A stretch of 64,000 nt of DNA from Saururus chinensis (taxonomy: Eukaryota > Streptophyta > Magnoliopsida > Piperales > Saururaceae), in assembly GCA_035235625.1 (NCBI GenBank), contig CP141140.1, positions 18,372,685-18,436,684 on the forward strand, read 5' to 3'. Both the position numbers and the translations under genes were made by a program. Positions 12,901 through 25,800 of the stretch are shown piece after piece; within the stretch, counting starts at the first letter, position 1, and each line of letters starts with the position of its first letter. The notes beneath the pieces are model-generated. The model was not told the origin of the DNA and made no database searches. It saw only the letters and a program-made list of their open reading frames with translations.

Positions 12901-15900
12901 TCAGAGCACATAAAAGAAAGTATATATCAATGGAATTATACATACTGATCAGCATCAACAGGAAACAAGCCACAGAACACCATAGGTGTGGCTTCCTCAT
13001 ATCCAGGCAAGGATCTATCTGCCCGTCTTGCAAAATGGGTAATTGTATCACCAACCCTTGCATCTGCAACTGTTCGTATTGAAGCTGCAAAGTAGCCCAC
13101 CTGGAAAAGGTGAGATGGCACAAATAAACAAATTAAACCCCAATAGTTAACATGCAAACCTTTTGTTCCTTTAAAAACGAAAGATATCACATTTGATTCT
13201 TTTTATACCTTATAGTCTAATCTGTACAAGCATAGCTGCATTTCTAGAAGCAAAGGACATGCAAATGGCGTACTACTACTATTACTACCACCACCATTGG
13301 TCATGAAGGAAAAGTAAGCAAACAAAAACAATCATGATGGTAACAATAACAAATTCATTATCAAGAAGCACACTTCCCAATAATTTGAGGTCGGTGACAT
13401 AGATCATATGGCTCCACTCTAGCCTATTTTGTGGCAAAAACAAAAATATTTTGCACAGAAATGGTACACAACAGCCTTCCAATGGTAAGACTGCATGTGA
13501 AAAGTGTAGCCATTGGCTGAAAAATCGATGATGCCACTTACGCAAAGTGTCCCACATGTTAGATTCCACCCAGCCAGAGTCGCCCTGTTCATTTCACCAA
13601 AAACAACTGCCAAAACCACCCTCTTTGATATCTCTAGGTAAGTCTTCCTTTTTATTTATAAACAAAATTTGTCGTTTCATTCACAGCTTGTTTCCTGTCG
13701 GAAAACTTCTGATAGGTGGCGAGTAAATTGTTAAAAGGATGGTTGCAGTGTGGAAGCTGGTCCTGGTTAACATCCTGCTGATGCAAGAGATTCATGGGCT
13801 ATGCAAGAAGCCCTAACAGGCCTTTTGGTGTCCATATATTCAATACTCCCTGTTCCCATCTATAGTGGGTCTGATCATCAGTATATTTAGCAGTAGGGGT
13901 TCTAACGACATCGCTTACACAGCCCCCTCCCCACACAATCTCTTTGTAGTCTCATCAGCATAAGGTGAACAGCTCAGAAGTTAGTGAACAGCTCCTCACC
14001 TTACCCATGCAATCTTTTTGCAGTCTCATTAGCCCCAGATGAAGCAACAAGGTGACAATCAGAGCAAGAACGAGAGAGATGACAATTGCCCATCATGGAA
14101 GATCTGGTGAGTAGGGAGTTGGAGAAGCAACGAATTTGGGAGGTGATCATTGCCTGGAAGATACAATGGAGGTGCAAGCTGGAGGAAGAAGTGAGGCTGG
14201 AATTGGCTCTGGAGTGCAACTTCACCTTGTGTAGGTGCCCGCCCAACAGCCTCTCCCTCCTGTAGCCATTTTCTTCTTTGCTTCCCAATTGGAGGTTCCA
14301 GGCGCTCCTATCTACGTGAAATCTTGTACCAAGAGCAGTTTTTGCTGCCCATTGAGCAGATGACACACTTGTGACCTTAAATTCTTATTTATAGATGTAT
14401 ACGAGAATATTAAAATGTAAGATCAGTGGCGGTTGGAGTCTTAAGCAGCTAACGCCCCACCCAAAAAAGGGCCTTGTAAGCTTAAGTCTCAGTGATGCTT
14501 CACTGGCCAGAACATCATTTGCTGGAGTTACTGTTTCAGCTTGTTGGTGGTTTCACGCTTTCTAGTCTCTACAGCCACATTCCATTCATTTGCTGTATGT
14601 TGCCTCATGCATTTAGCATTTTATCAGTACAATGTAAGCTTGAAAGGCCCCAAGATAAGGGCCACATTCTCTTTTCTTTCCGAGCCTTAAGTCATTCCAT
14701 GACCACTTTAATTTCAATAACTTCCAAGAGATTTGCTTCCAACTCTTCATTTCATTTTTCCAGACCCTATAAATTTTAATTTCTGTAAGCAAACCATAAG
14801 AATTGCAATACTAAAATTTATCTAGTAAATTGAAGAATCCAACGACCAGGGCAGAGAGGAATAGGAGGAGTGGATTTTTCATCCAATAGCTGCTAATTTT
14901 CACAAGTACTCCTCGCACGAAGACTATTGTGTACCACATCAGAACTCCAGTTCCTAATCCTACATGATAACAAAAGGTCCAATCCTAAATGCAGGGGGAA
15001 GGATGTGGGAATCATATTTTATTTCCCACGTGAGTTACATAAATGACCTCACATGGAACATCTGCATTTAAGGTGCACTGTGGATTTCTTATTTTACAAC
15101 TGCCACTTTCCATGTCTAGCCTTTGCATGGGAAGACTGTTGCATACCCCACATCAGAACTCCAGTTCTTATATCCTATGTGATAAAAAGAAATGTGTAAC
15201 TCTTAAGGATAACCTGTTTAGCCTAACTAGAAGGTTACTAGGTTGCCAAGTGGCAAGCTGAGCTATATTTTTCCACTTGTTGGTTGATCTGTCAAACTGT
15301 ACGTGCTTTGTACGGTGGCTCATTGACCGAGAAAATGAAATATTATCATTGTAACAGCTTCATCCATTTACCTGGAAGTGTTAGGAAAACTCACGATTTT
15401 ATCAGATCCTCTTTTCTTGTTGACATTTAAAATATTAAATAGAAAAATAGTTCCTTGACACAATCAGTTCCACCAATATTTTAGGTGTTTTGAGTTTTAT
15501 TTTCCTCCCTAAAAGCAGATAAGTTCAAACACAAGCAGTTAAGCCTATCATTATGTGCAAATCAAACCGAGCCAAAGAATGATTCTTTGTTCTTAGCTCC
15601 ATAGCAAGGTAAACAGGTGTACCAAGATAATTACTGGACAGGGATTCAGCTACAAACATCAGTTTCGTTTTTAATAATAATATCAAGACAACAACCATCA
15701 TTCTCACACCACACTGCCAATGACAATTTAACACATGAAGATTGTAGAATAAATATTTGACAAGTAGAGACAAATCAGTCTCCTAGAGAGAAGTTTGTTG
15801 AACACAAGTCTAGAGTTTCTGGTCTAACTTACTAGATATGCCATGGTCAATACCATAAGATTGAAACCCATTCAAACAGTAAATTAATGGCTTTCAGAAA

Positions 15901-18900
15901 ACAAAAAAGAACATGTGAAAGAGAACACTGCAAGAAATCATTTACCTCACCAGCATACAGTTCATCCACTTGCATCTGATTGGGTGATAAGACACCAATT
16001 TCATCAGCATAGTATTCCTACGTTGTGTGTAGCAGCAACAAGTCAGTACACTGTCTGCTACTTGCATGAAGCAAAAACTACTTACTGGCAATTCGAGTTG
16101 TATATGAGCAGATGGAAACACTGAGGCCACCATAAAGCAAATCCACTCAGTATTAGTAAACAGTTCTAATGCAGACACATGGTTTTGCAACTCGTTTAAG
16201 TCAATGCAGACGCATTGTTTTGCAAATCCACTCAGTCTGAGTAAGCAGTTCTAATATAGACACATTGTTTTGCAATTCGTGAAGTTAATGCCATGAGATT
16301 TAAGTCTTCATATGCTGGACGAATACATTGTCAGGCACTCCGAGACAGTTGATATGAACATGGTAATTTCTAGTGAAAAACACTGATGCAAAAACTTCAT
16401 TATCAGCACTCGTGCTTTACCTTCTGACTGGCCATAAAGTAGATTCGGTCTCCTTTCTTAATTGTCCCATCTATTACTCGAAAATATACAATAACTCCTC
16501 TATATGAATCATAGTAGCTGAAAAAACAAAGAAAGAGATTCAATCATATATACAGACAATGTTATCACCAAAAAATGATTAAGAGCACACACCTATCAAA
16601 TATAAGAGCCCTTAAGGGCTTTTCAGCACTATTGTTTGGAGGTGGTATTCTTTTGACAATAGCATTAAGAATTTCAGTAATGCCAATTCCCTCCTAGAAA
16701 AATGAAGAAATCAAGAAAAAAATTCAGAAATTTGCAGAACATCATATATTATGGTAGAATGCCTTCACAACGCATTACATTATCTGTACTGATCTGTGAA
16801 AGATAATTAGAATGAAGGTCCATATTAACACTATATAGTCACAGTAACTAACCTTTGCTGAGCAGTGAATTGCATTACTACAGTCCAAACCAATGATCTA
16901 ATAAAAAGGGAAAAGCTATTATTAGAAAAAGATTCAGTACAGAATTGAATGTTTAATAGTCAGTACAACTTTGTAATCTTACAAAATTGCCAAAAGAAGA
17001 AAAAAATGTTTTTCCTGTACCAACACACTATACAGCTATTCTACTAGTTAATTTGATTGTAATTACATTTTAGAAGATATACTACATATTCAGTTGGAAA
17101 GCCTAGCAGCATCTTGTATAACACTAATTTCTTTCTTCATACCCATCATATAATTCTAAAAAAAAAAAATTAACCAGAAGGAAAAGAAGAAAACTGGTAA
17201 CTGCACAAAAGGCTGTGTCAAGGTGGGAGAAGGGGAGATGGGGACCACACACAATAAATTTTAATTTTTGCTTGAAACGAAGAGGATGATCATTTTCTTC
17301 AATCCCATACAACCATAGACAATGCTTGCCATAGTACTGCACCAGAGTCCAGACTGCAATCTGGCACTGTTCTTTCTTTTCCAGGGCTTACATTTAGGAA
17401 GCTGCATAGATTGCTCATAGATACTGTCCCACATCATGGGAATAGTGTACATAGCCCAATGAGAATTGGGGAATGTGAAGTCCTGCTATAGGACAAAGGA
17501 ATAAAAGTTTTGCAGCGTAAGTGTTGATAGACCATTAGAGCACCAAAGCCAAAGTACTCAATTACAGTACTGCAGCTAAGTAATGCACACAGTGATATCA
17601 ATATTTAGGTGAAACAATTGATTTGGACCACACAATCATTTAGCAATAAAGAAAATATATAGTTAACGACCTCTTCAATCTCTTGTGCAACACGATTTGG
17701 TTCAGCACCAGGAAGATCTATTTTGTTCAAAACCTGTGGAAGATAGTAAAGACCAAGTATATTTAGCATTAAGCACATAGAGACATCAATGAAAGATCAG
17801 ATGAGAAGCAAGAAAACTGCAATAATAATCATACAGGGATAATTTCAAGGTTGCTTTCCAAAGCCAGATAAACATTAGCCAATGTCTGAGCTTCCACTCC
17901 CTGGATCATCACATTCATATAACAAGCTCATTAGTTGTACAACCATGAGAGAAAAGTAAAGTGATTGACTTACTTCCAGCAAGAAAGACAGAGAGGTAAA
18001 TCAGCCTTTTAGCTTTTGACAGACAAAAACAATATATTTCAGCTTGTCAAGAACTTCACATTCTATCCACAGAATTCATGTTTTAGAATTGTTAAACATA
18101 TGTATAGTATGCTGGTGAAGTGAAGCCTGAGTTGGCAATAATCTTCTGTCCAATGGATTATTTGCGGCCTCATAGTTAAAAAGTGTCCTTAGGTATAAGG
18201 GATTTGGTTCATAACCTTTGATTAGGATATCTTGGAGATCTGACTCAGATTTAGATACCTTTCGAAGATATTTAGTAGTCCTATAATTGGTTTGATAATG
18301 TGCTCTCATATTTATGTTAATGTTGTGGTTGTCAGCATTAGATCAATCAAGTCTTTTCGCTCCTCTTCCTTTCTTTTCTTCTCTCCTTCCAAAATTAGCA
18401 TGGATTTAATTAGAGTTTTGTCACATCTCCTGCTTGGCTTGTGATTAGCTTGAGCCTGATATGAGCAAGCAAACCTTTTTTAGGGTGAGACAGCACAAGT
18501 CAAAATTCTAGCAAACTTGATCAAACTTCAGCAAAACCTAAATAAAATAGATGATGCTGAATGTATTTTTTGCTGATATAATAGAAGTGTCTAGTAGGAA
18601 AAATTATCTCAAATGATAGATGACAGCATGCCCATCAAACTCGCAGTCAACTATATAAAAGTAAGTGTTAATGGAAGAATGCAACACTAAATGAAATTTA
18701 AAAGAAGATAAAATATTAAAAGGTGACAGCTATTATGAATGTCCTTTTAAATTTACAAGGGAAATAAAGGAAGATGCCCTATAAGCAACTACAACAATAA
18801 TAACAAACATAAAGTACATGTGCTAGAAGTATCCTCCACCTGAGAAGCATCCACCACAAGAAGAGCACCCTCACAAGCAGCAAGTGAACGTGAGACCTGA

Positions 18901-21900
18901 GAATGAACTACAAATTGAATCAACACATAAAATAAGGACTACTGCAATAAGATTTCAGAACCGGATTCTCCCTTGAAGTTTCTTTTAACAAATCCAGATG
19001 AAAGCCAAGCAGCTTCAACTTAAGATAGTTTAACACAAACTATAGAGCTCATTTATGTTCCAAAAACATATAGAAAAGCATATAATAGAACAGAAAAGCA
19101 TTCTATTGGTCCCCAATTGCTATTGTCGTCATTATCATCATCACCATCATTATTATTATTATTATTATCATTATCATCATCATCACCATCATCATACACC
19201 TACTGCCAGCTACATGGTGTCTCCTGTAAACATTCAATTTTGTGATTTGACTTGGTAATACTAGAAATGAGGAGATTCATGAAAGAGTGGCAATTTTTTG
19301 CATTAGATGCCCTATCTGATGCAACCCTCTCATCATAATTAATGGAATTTTCCAACTATCAAGGACCAGCTTCCTGATGCAATTGTCTAACTAGAGAAAA
19401 ATGACAGGAAGTTAAATCATGCTCATCCATCATTCATTTCGTCTTAAGCTTGCTGTTTGCCTTCATGAGATAATGGCTTAAATACAATGAGGTACAAAGT
19501 TATTAACTAGAGGTCACTGCTTAGAGACTTATCTACTTAATTGGATTAAGATCAGTAGCAAAGCTAATGAGAAAGGGATGATGAAGTGAACTAAATTATA
19601 TCACAAAAACATCCAAGAAGATAAGCACCCAAAAATATGAGATCAAAGGCATAGTCTGATGCCAATGTCAATAAAATGGTTAATAATGCTAGCTTGACTT
19701 CCTAGAAGACCATCTTCTGTGTTCAATGAAAAATACAAGTGGTTGAGCAATTTACAGCCACAATGATAATATAGGCATCTTAGATCCAAAAGTAGCATGC
19801 ATACTAAAAAAAAGTAGCATGCATACATATACATGCTGAATGTTGACACATTTTTGAAGCAAAAGACTTTCTAATAACTAGTTCAAGCACATAATTTTAC
19901 CTCGTACGAGAAGTCAACATGTCCAGGAGTATCAATCAGATTGAGGCAATAAGGTTCATTTTCAAACTCATAACGCATCCGTGCTGCCTGAACAGTGAAC
20001 ATAGCCATGAAAAGAGATACTATATAGCGTCCATGCAAAGGAAAACAAGGATATGCAATGTGCAGAATATTCCTGCAAAAACATAAAATGGTCGGTCATC
20101 AAGGTACTTTTGTTTTTGAGGCTCAGTTCCATGGTGTCATATGTACAATGGAATAGAACTAACTAATAGTGACCTCTACTGGATGCACAAAAACCTGCAA
20201 TGTACCTGGGTTGTTAGTTATTACTGATGAGTCAGCCATGCGACTATGATTGAGTCAGCAAAAATTTATTTATTCCTGCAATTGTGCCATCTTAAGACAC
20301 TAAAAAAGTAAAATACGACAATATCTAAAAGATTTGAACTACGTCACTGATAAAACTGTCTCGTAGAAAACATGTCCTTAATGAAAAAGGATCACTGCAG
20401 ACTGACGCATGTTTCTAATCACCAGGAATCATAATTTGTGTTAGGCATGCCACATTTAAAAAGCTAATCCTTTCCTTAACAGCTTAAGCTTTTAGGAGAA
20501 GACATTAATTAAGACACAACTCACGAGCACAACATTGTACACAATTATATGTGTGCGCCCCTCAGGTGTAATGCTTAGTGATGTTTGCACGTGCGGAGAA
20601 ATATTGGTATGTGGTTAACATAAACAAGTTAGTCCCTTTTTAAGGGCTTAAGCTTTTAGGAGAAACAGTTAATTAACAACATGAATAGCAGCCTTTGCAA
20701 ATTCATGTGATTTGCCAATCAATTATGGTTGATCAATTCTGTAAATCATCGGTTGATTGTTACATTAAGTCTAGGCACGTGAGTTGGAGAATCAGATGCA
20801 TACATAGTCACGTACAGCTACCATATTGCTGTGGCAGCAAACCTCATCCTCCAACAGTCAAAAGCAATGCATATTACCAACTCTTGCAAATAATCCACTT
20901 ACAATAACGAAGGAGCAATCCACAACCATTTATAAGTATTAGCCAAAAATACTTGTCCCATATTTCCAAAAGTATCCAAAAATGGCCCGTCTTTTTGTCC
21001 CCATATTTTGGTAACATATCTGTAGCAATGGTAACAGACATTGCTGTCCACTGTAAGAATGGAAAAACAAAAGTATCTTCTTAAAACGTAAGTGCTTGAA
21101 CAGAAGGATAAATGTGATGGACTGAAATAGACTACCCTTGAACGGTACTTATTCTTAAAATATTAAGATATGGTATTATATGTGTACTAAAAACAAGACA
21201 TTTACTCTAGTTTTTACCTATGTTCTTAAACGATTCAGTGAAGCTTACAACTCCTATAAACGGTTATGGATTCTTCATCTATCATTTAGGCAACAAAGAG
21301 TTGACTAGAGAACTTGTAAATACCTGTAGTTTAATGGTAATGCCTCTTTCTCGCTCTAAGTCCATGTTATCTAGAAATTGATCTTTCATTTCCCTTGTCT
21401 GAACTGTTCCAGTCAACTGCAGTAACTTGTCTGCTAAGGTTGACTTTCCATGGTCAATATGAGCTATAATGCAGAAGTTTCTGATATTTGAGATTGGGAC
21501 CTGCATTTGGACAAGAGATGCATATTGTAAAATTTTACGAATCTAGATTTACAACGTGATCAACAAAAGCAGAAAAAAATGAACAAAAAACGAGAAAAAA
21601 AGGCAGAATGTGAGTAGGAAAACCCTGAGTCAATTTCAGCTCTAGCAGACTAGCACCTGCAAACAGGTGAGCAAAGAACTTACGGGCTCCTAGTTACAAT
21701 TACGAGGTAAATGAAGTAAATTTATTTTTGTCTTCACTCCACAAATTGCTCTGAGCTCAGAAGAATTCTCCACCTTCTCAAAATACATGGAGAAGCCCGT
21801 AAGATATCTCACATGTCAGTAAAGACATAGCCATACTGAAAACTATAAAAGATGCAGAAGTCTGAGATTACCGCCCACAATGATGTCAAAAGCGGACATG

Positions 21901-22507
21901 TTGTTCATCTTTGATTGATAAAGTAGCTGCTATGCGTTTATTTTGATATCAATGAGTCTCTACAGCACAGAGCCACTCATCTACCAACGAGAAAACACAC
22001 ACTTCTTATAAAACATAATAAAGAGGCTTATATTAAGAGATGACATTTTACCCATAACCTGTCTCGTGAACAAAAGGAATCTGGAAACATCAAATGAAAA
22101 GAAGAAAAAATCATCTGTAAAAAATTCTGCTTCTCCCTCAAACCATGAATTGGATGCACCTAAACACTGTTATCTATGCGAATGAAATTCGGAATTATTA
22201 ATTGAGTGAGAGAGAGAGAGAGCCAAACCTTGGCAAGCCGGTGTCGGCCGACTTGTACGGAAAGGTCGGCGTCGGAACTGTCCTTGGAAAGGGTCCCAGC
22301 GGTCTGGCACCAGACGCCGAACCTCCGCTTCCTCCCTCCACTACGCCAGTTCGCATACCGAACCGGAGCCGCTCTCAACAAAAACAGTCGACTCTTGGAC
22401 CCGGGAGCGAGTCCACCACAAAACCTGCTCTCGGCACAGCTCCGTCGCGGGCGCAGAGGAGAGGCCGGCGCGAGAGCAGCCGGCCGGAAAACGCCCGTAC
22501 TCGCCAT
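6945..22507 (-). CDS. LEPA: Chloroplast translation factor LepA/EF4 (GUF1 homolog), 22 exons
   Basis: LepA/EF4 is a ribosome-binding GTPase that acts on stalled or mis-translocated ribosomes; the plant plastid form supports chloroplast translation. Exons on the minus strand, worked out from frame continuity and GT-AG borders: 22229-22507, 21324-21500, 19901-19987, 18840-18896, 17835-17900, 17671-17733, 16853-16897, 16593-16693, 16421-16517, 15946-16017, 12946-13100, 12801-12858, 12459-12539, 12293-12379, 11849-11920, 11620-11754, 11427-11500, 10132-10219, 9615-9692, 8120-8195, 7932-7972, 6945-7040. They join without a frame break into 694 aa ending EKEVI. Residues 1 to about 80 are rich in Ala, Arg and Ser with few acidic residues, as in a plastid transit peptide. 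GTPase motifs are complete: G1 [10 protein letters not shown]2 RGITI, G3 DTPGH, G4 NKID, G5 CSAK. The LepA-specific C-terminal domain is present ([27 protein letters not shown]). The largest intron (13101-15945) contains only repeats. Confidence 0.95.
8790..8996 (+). repeat. Possible 3' tail of a truncated LINE-type insertion in a LepA intron
   Basis: T/G-rich sequence with CTTGTAGCTCTGGG and TTTGGGCTTTGCGC ends in an A run near 8990, which resembles the 3' UTR and poly(A) tail of plant non-LTR retrotransposons. It lies in the intron between exons 19 and 20. No reverse transcriptase fragment or target duplication was found, so this is tentative. Confidence 0.25.
13101..15945 (-). other. Long intron 10 of the LepA gene
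   Basis: This 2845-bp intron separates the GELYAGE-type exon from the VGYFAAS exon. It holds no recognised gene. A patch at 14000-14370 is GC-richer than its surroundings, and a 45-bp motif is duplicated at about 14932 and 15147. An old insertion is likely but its type was not recognised. Confidence 0.5.
14932..15190. repeat. Direct repeat in LepA intron 10
   Basis: A block with CACATCAGAACTCCAGTT followed by CCTA..TGATAA occurs twice about 215 bp apart (near 14937 and 15150), with modest divergence. This suggests either a tandem duplication or the ends of a decayed element. Confidence 0.45.
16138..16283. repeat. Tandem duplication (unit about 87 bp) in LepA intron 9
   Basis: AAATCCACTCAGT..AGTTCTAAT..GACACAT..TTTTGCAA occurs at 16138 and again at 16225 with a few substitutions. 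It lies between exons 9 and 10 and does not touch the coding sequence. Confidence 0.65.
19116..19200. repeat. Trinucleotide microsatellite (ATC/ATT type)
   Basis: An imperfect run of CAT/ATC/TTA triplets lies in the intron between LepA exons 3 and 4. It produces a short His/Tyr-rich ORF that is not a gene. Confidence 0.8.
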
Positions 22508-22889
22508 GGTCCCGCCGCTTCCGCCACGAGCTTAGTAATGGCTAATCCGGGAAGCTCCTCCTCCTATCCACTGACCGCACCTCTTCTAAGGACACGTGCG
22601 CCAGTTGGTCCCACAGTATAGCGGGTCCCCCGGAGGGATAGGCCCACGTGCCCGGCGCCTTTGTTTTTTTGGCCACGCTCGCGGTTAGCGTGAGTCGAAT
22701 ACATCGCAGTTGGAGCTCCCGACAAGACATAGACATAGGCGGAAGCCTTTTCCCACCAAAATTGTGGTTATTTTTTTTATATTTTTTGTGTTTCGGCTGT
22801 TTATTTATTTTTATTTTAAATTTTTTTAGCTAGGGCAGGGTGAGGAAATCGGAGTTGAGACGGAGTAGCCGGAGGAGGAAGCCTCTTCT
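22508..22889. promoter_or_regulatory. Divergent promoter shared by LepA (-) and PYM (+)
   Basis: The two start codons face away from each other across only 382 bp, so transcription start sites and 5' UTRs of both genes lie here. Two CACGTG G-box cores are present at 22593-22598 and 22645-22650. The second overlaps GGCCCA at 22641-22646, the inverse of the TGGGCC site-II element common in promoters of plant translation-related genes. No strong TATA box serves the minus-strand gene. Confidence 0.65.
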
Positions 22890-25800
22890 ATGGCGGCGAT
22901 GGGCGGCGCCGCCGCCGAGGAAGAGCAGCGGTTCTCGGTGCTGGGCAAGGCCCTAAAGGAGGGCGAGCGGATACTTGGCCCGACGCGGAGGCCCGATGGC
23001 ACCCTCCGGAAGCCCATCCGCATTCGGGCGGGCTACGTTCCCCAGGACGAGGTCGCCATCTACCAGTCCAAAGGCGCACTCGTACGTCACTCGCTCTGTC
23101 CAATCCCGGCTCTACCTTTCTGAATTCTGTCGTTTATTCATTCGGTGAACTGATTCTGGTCCCTGTGCGTTTGTCGTTGCTGATTGGGTTTGGTTTCTTT
23201 TTGTTCGGGCAGTTGAAGAAAGGTGCAATTCAGGAGGTGCCGCCGGGATATGACCCGGTGCTCGATGCCAAGCCTAAAACGAAGGCGGCCAAGAGGAACG
23301 AGAGAAAGAAGGAGAAGCGGCACCAAGTAGGCGTTTTCCTTCTCTTGCCGCGTAGAATTAATGTCACTTGTAATCTAGTGGAACTCTTTTTTTAACATAT
23401 AATTATCGTTTGCCTTGTTGGTTGTGGTTCATTGTCAATGAGTTGATACTTGATCGTAGATTTTACTTTTTGCCTTACAATATGCAATTGGCATTGGCAG
23501 AGTAGTAGTGACCCTGTAGACCTTTTTAATTCTCTTTAGTGGGCAGCGATGGAAATTGGTTTCAGCTCCATAGGGTACATGCGCTGTTGCACATACTTGT
23601 ATAAGGAACGTACGGAGAAACCTAATGAATCATGCAAAACAGGCCGTTTCCAGATTTCAGCATTCCTTCTGTACCTTTTCGGAACCATGAGTTAACTTTT
23701 ATGTTCACTTATGGATAAATATGTAATGTCTATTATGAAATAAAGTAGGTCAGATTAGTTTGAGATGTTGTCTAACCTGATTTAACCCTACTGGCATCTC
23801 CACCTGGTCATTTGCAAAGAGATGACTATTTTAAAATATATCGCTCTTTCCCCAGATAAACAGAGCACTTGAGAATAACTAACCCATGTAGCTTACGTGC
23901 TTTGAGCTACAGGGTTGCTGCTGGAATTTAGCTTGTAACCCCAGAGGCATTGCATGACAACTCTGCTTATGTCTGCGTAAATTACCTTAATGTTGTATGA
24001 TTTTATTTCCAACTGAAAACCAGATTGAGTAGCTAATTACTGCCGTATAACTCTGTTAAGCTGAAAAAAAAGCCAAAAATCTCAGTAAGTGATTACCTTA
24101 GAGTCATAATTAGCAAACACTTAGGATAGACAAGTCTTTGAAAAAGATGAGTTTGAGTGGGTAAGAATTGTAGGTACAGTATCCGGTGGTCTATAGTTGA
24201 GTCTCAAGTTGAGCATATCTGTTTAAAAAGTTTTCTTCTAATTATCGAAGTGCTCATATGTGTTTGAACTAATGTTAGTGAAGATTCTATACAACAGGGA
24301 TGTTATTCAACCTGTCAAGTAAAATACATATGTTGGCTATGGTATCCTTTGTGGGTAAAAATTTGTAAATTATGCATAGAGAGATTTGTATAGTAAGCAT
24401 CTTTAGTGTACTTATTGAATTCATGTTAAGCTGAATTTGAATGAATGCAACTCAAGTGGCTCCTATGGAATATATAGCATTCCTCTGGGCTTTGTTTGTT
24501 TTTGTCAGTTATTTCTTTGATGTTATATGGAGCTTTGTTAGAGATATGAACTTTGCCACTTTCTGTGTCCGATTGTAGTGTGATTAAATGTGTGTTTTGA
24601 ACATTTTTTCTTCTTCTTTCGGACATGAATGTAAAAAGTCATATTGCATAATGAAATAGATATATTGATGAATTTACCTAATATCAGGAATTTTGGTAGT
24701 ATAAAGTGTATAATTCTCAGATGTGCTGGTAAAACAGAACAACTGATATAAGAAGGTAATCCAAACTCATTTATCAATCCAATTTTGATGAGCATTACTA
24801 CACTTTTGACTTAGTAGAAAAAGGGTCTTGTGGAAAGAAAATTACACTCAACCGCAGAAAATTTAAGAAATTGGGATACTAGAAGCAAACAAGGTAATAG
24901 TTTTTTAAATTAGTTAAATACCTGCGAGCCGAATAACTGTAGTTAGAATAATGTAAATTACCTTCCGTGTGTCTTATTATCAGCAATTCAGATTAAAAGA
25001 ACTTTTCTCTCCAATAAATATTTCTAGCTTTAAATAAAAAAATTTGGCAGTCGTTTTATTAGTGAACTCTGACTTAAATAAAACTTGAGCCTTTTTTAAA
25101 AAAAAGTGAAATATTAGTAAAACATTAGAACTTCAAAATGAAGAATGGAAGCAGAAAATGGATTGACAATTTTGCAGGTAAGTCTTGAAGCAAATTCGAC
25201 TGAACAAACATTGGTTTTTTTCCTTTGGGCAGTTCTACCTTTGGTTGCTAAGCATTTTAGGCTACCATATTTAATGGAGTAGAATTTCTTGGTCATTGGC
25301 ATTTTAAATGTCTACAGCAAGAAGTTTTTTTCCTCTGGGCCTACTGTAGAGCTGTTGCCAGTAGAAAAATATTCCATGTTTGGAATTTGTAAGAACTTTC
25401 CAATTGCACTATAGTGCTTTGGGGTTTCATTCTGTACCCCTGTCTCTTTCTTGTTCCAAAAGTTTAGGGTTATGAAGCATTGTAGAAGTTTCTAAAACAA
25501 GGTTCTGGTTCAAAGCTTGTGGGAAGTAATGTTCTCCTATTTTATGTTGTCCCTGTTTGCATGCAAGTGCTTATTTCATGCTTGCACACGTTGGTTGTGT
25601 TAATATGTTAATATAAAAAAAAATTCCCAAAGAGCCTGAGATTTTAGGAGTATCAATTAATGCTTTGCAATGCCTGTTTTGAGAAGTTTGTTTAAGTCTC
25701 TTATCTTTTTCAGAGACAAATTTTTCTGGAAGAAAATAATCTCCAAATCTAATTTTTTTTTATCTATTCTTAAATCAGGGTTGGGAATTGAATTAATCTT

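Noticed and set aside
19055..19258. Short ORF with a His/Tyr run
   Set aside because: Translation of a trinucleotide microsatellite inside a LepA intron.
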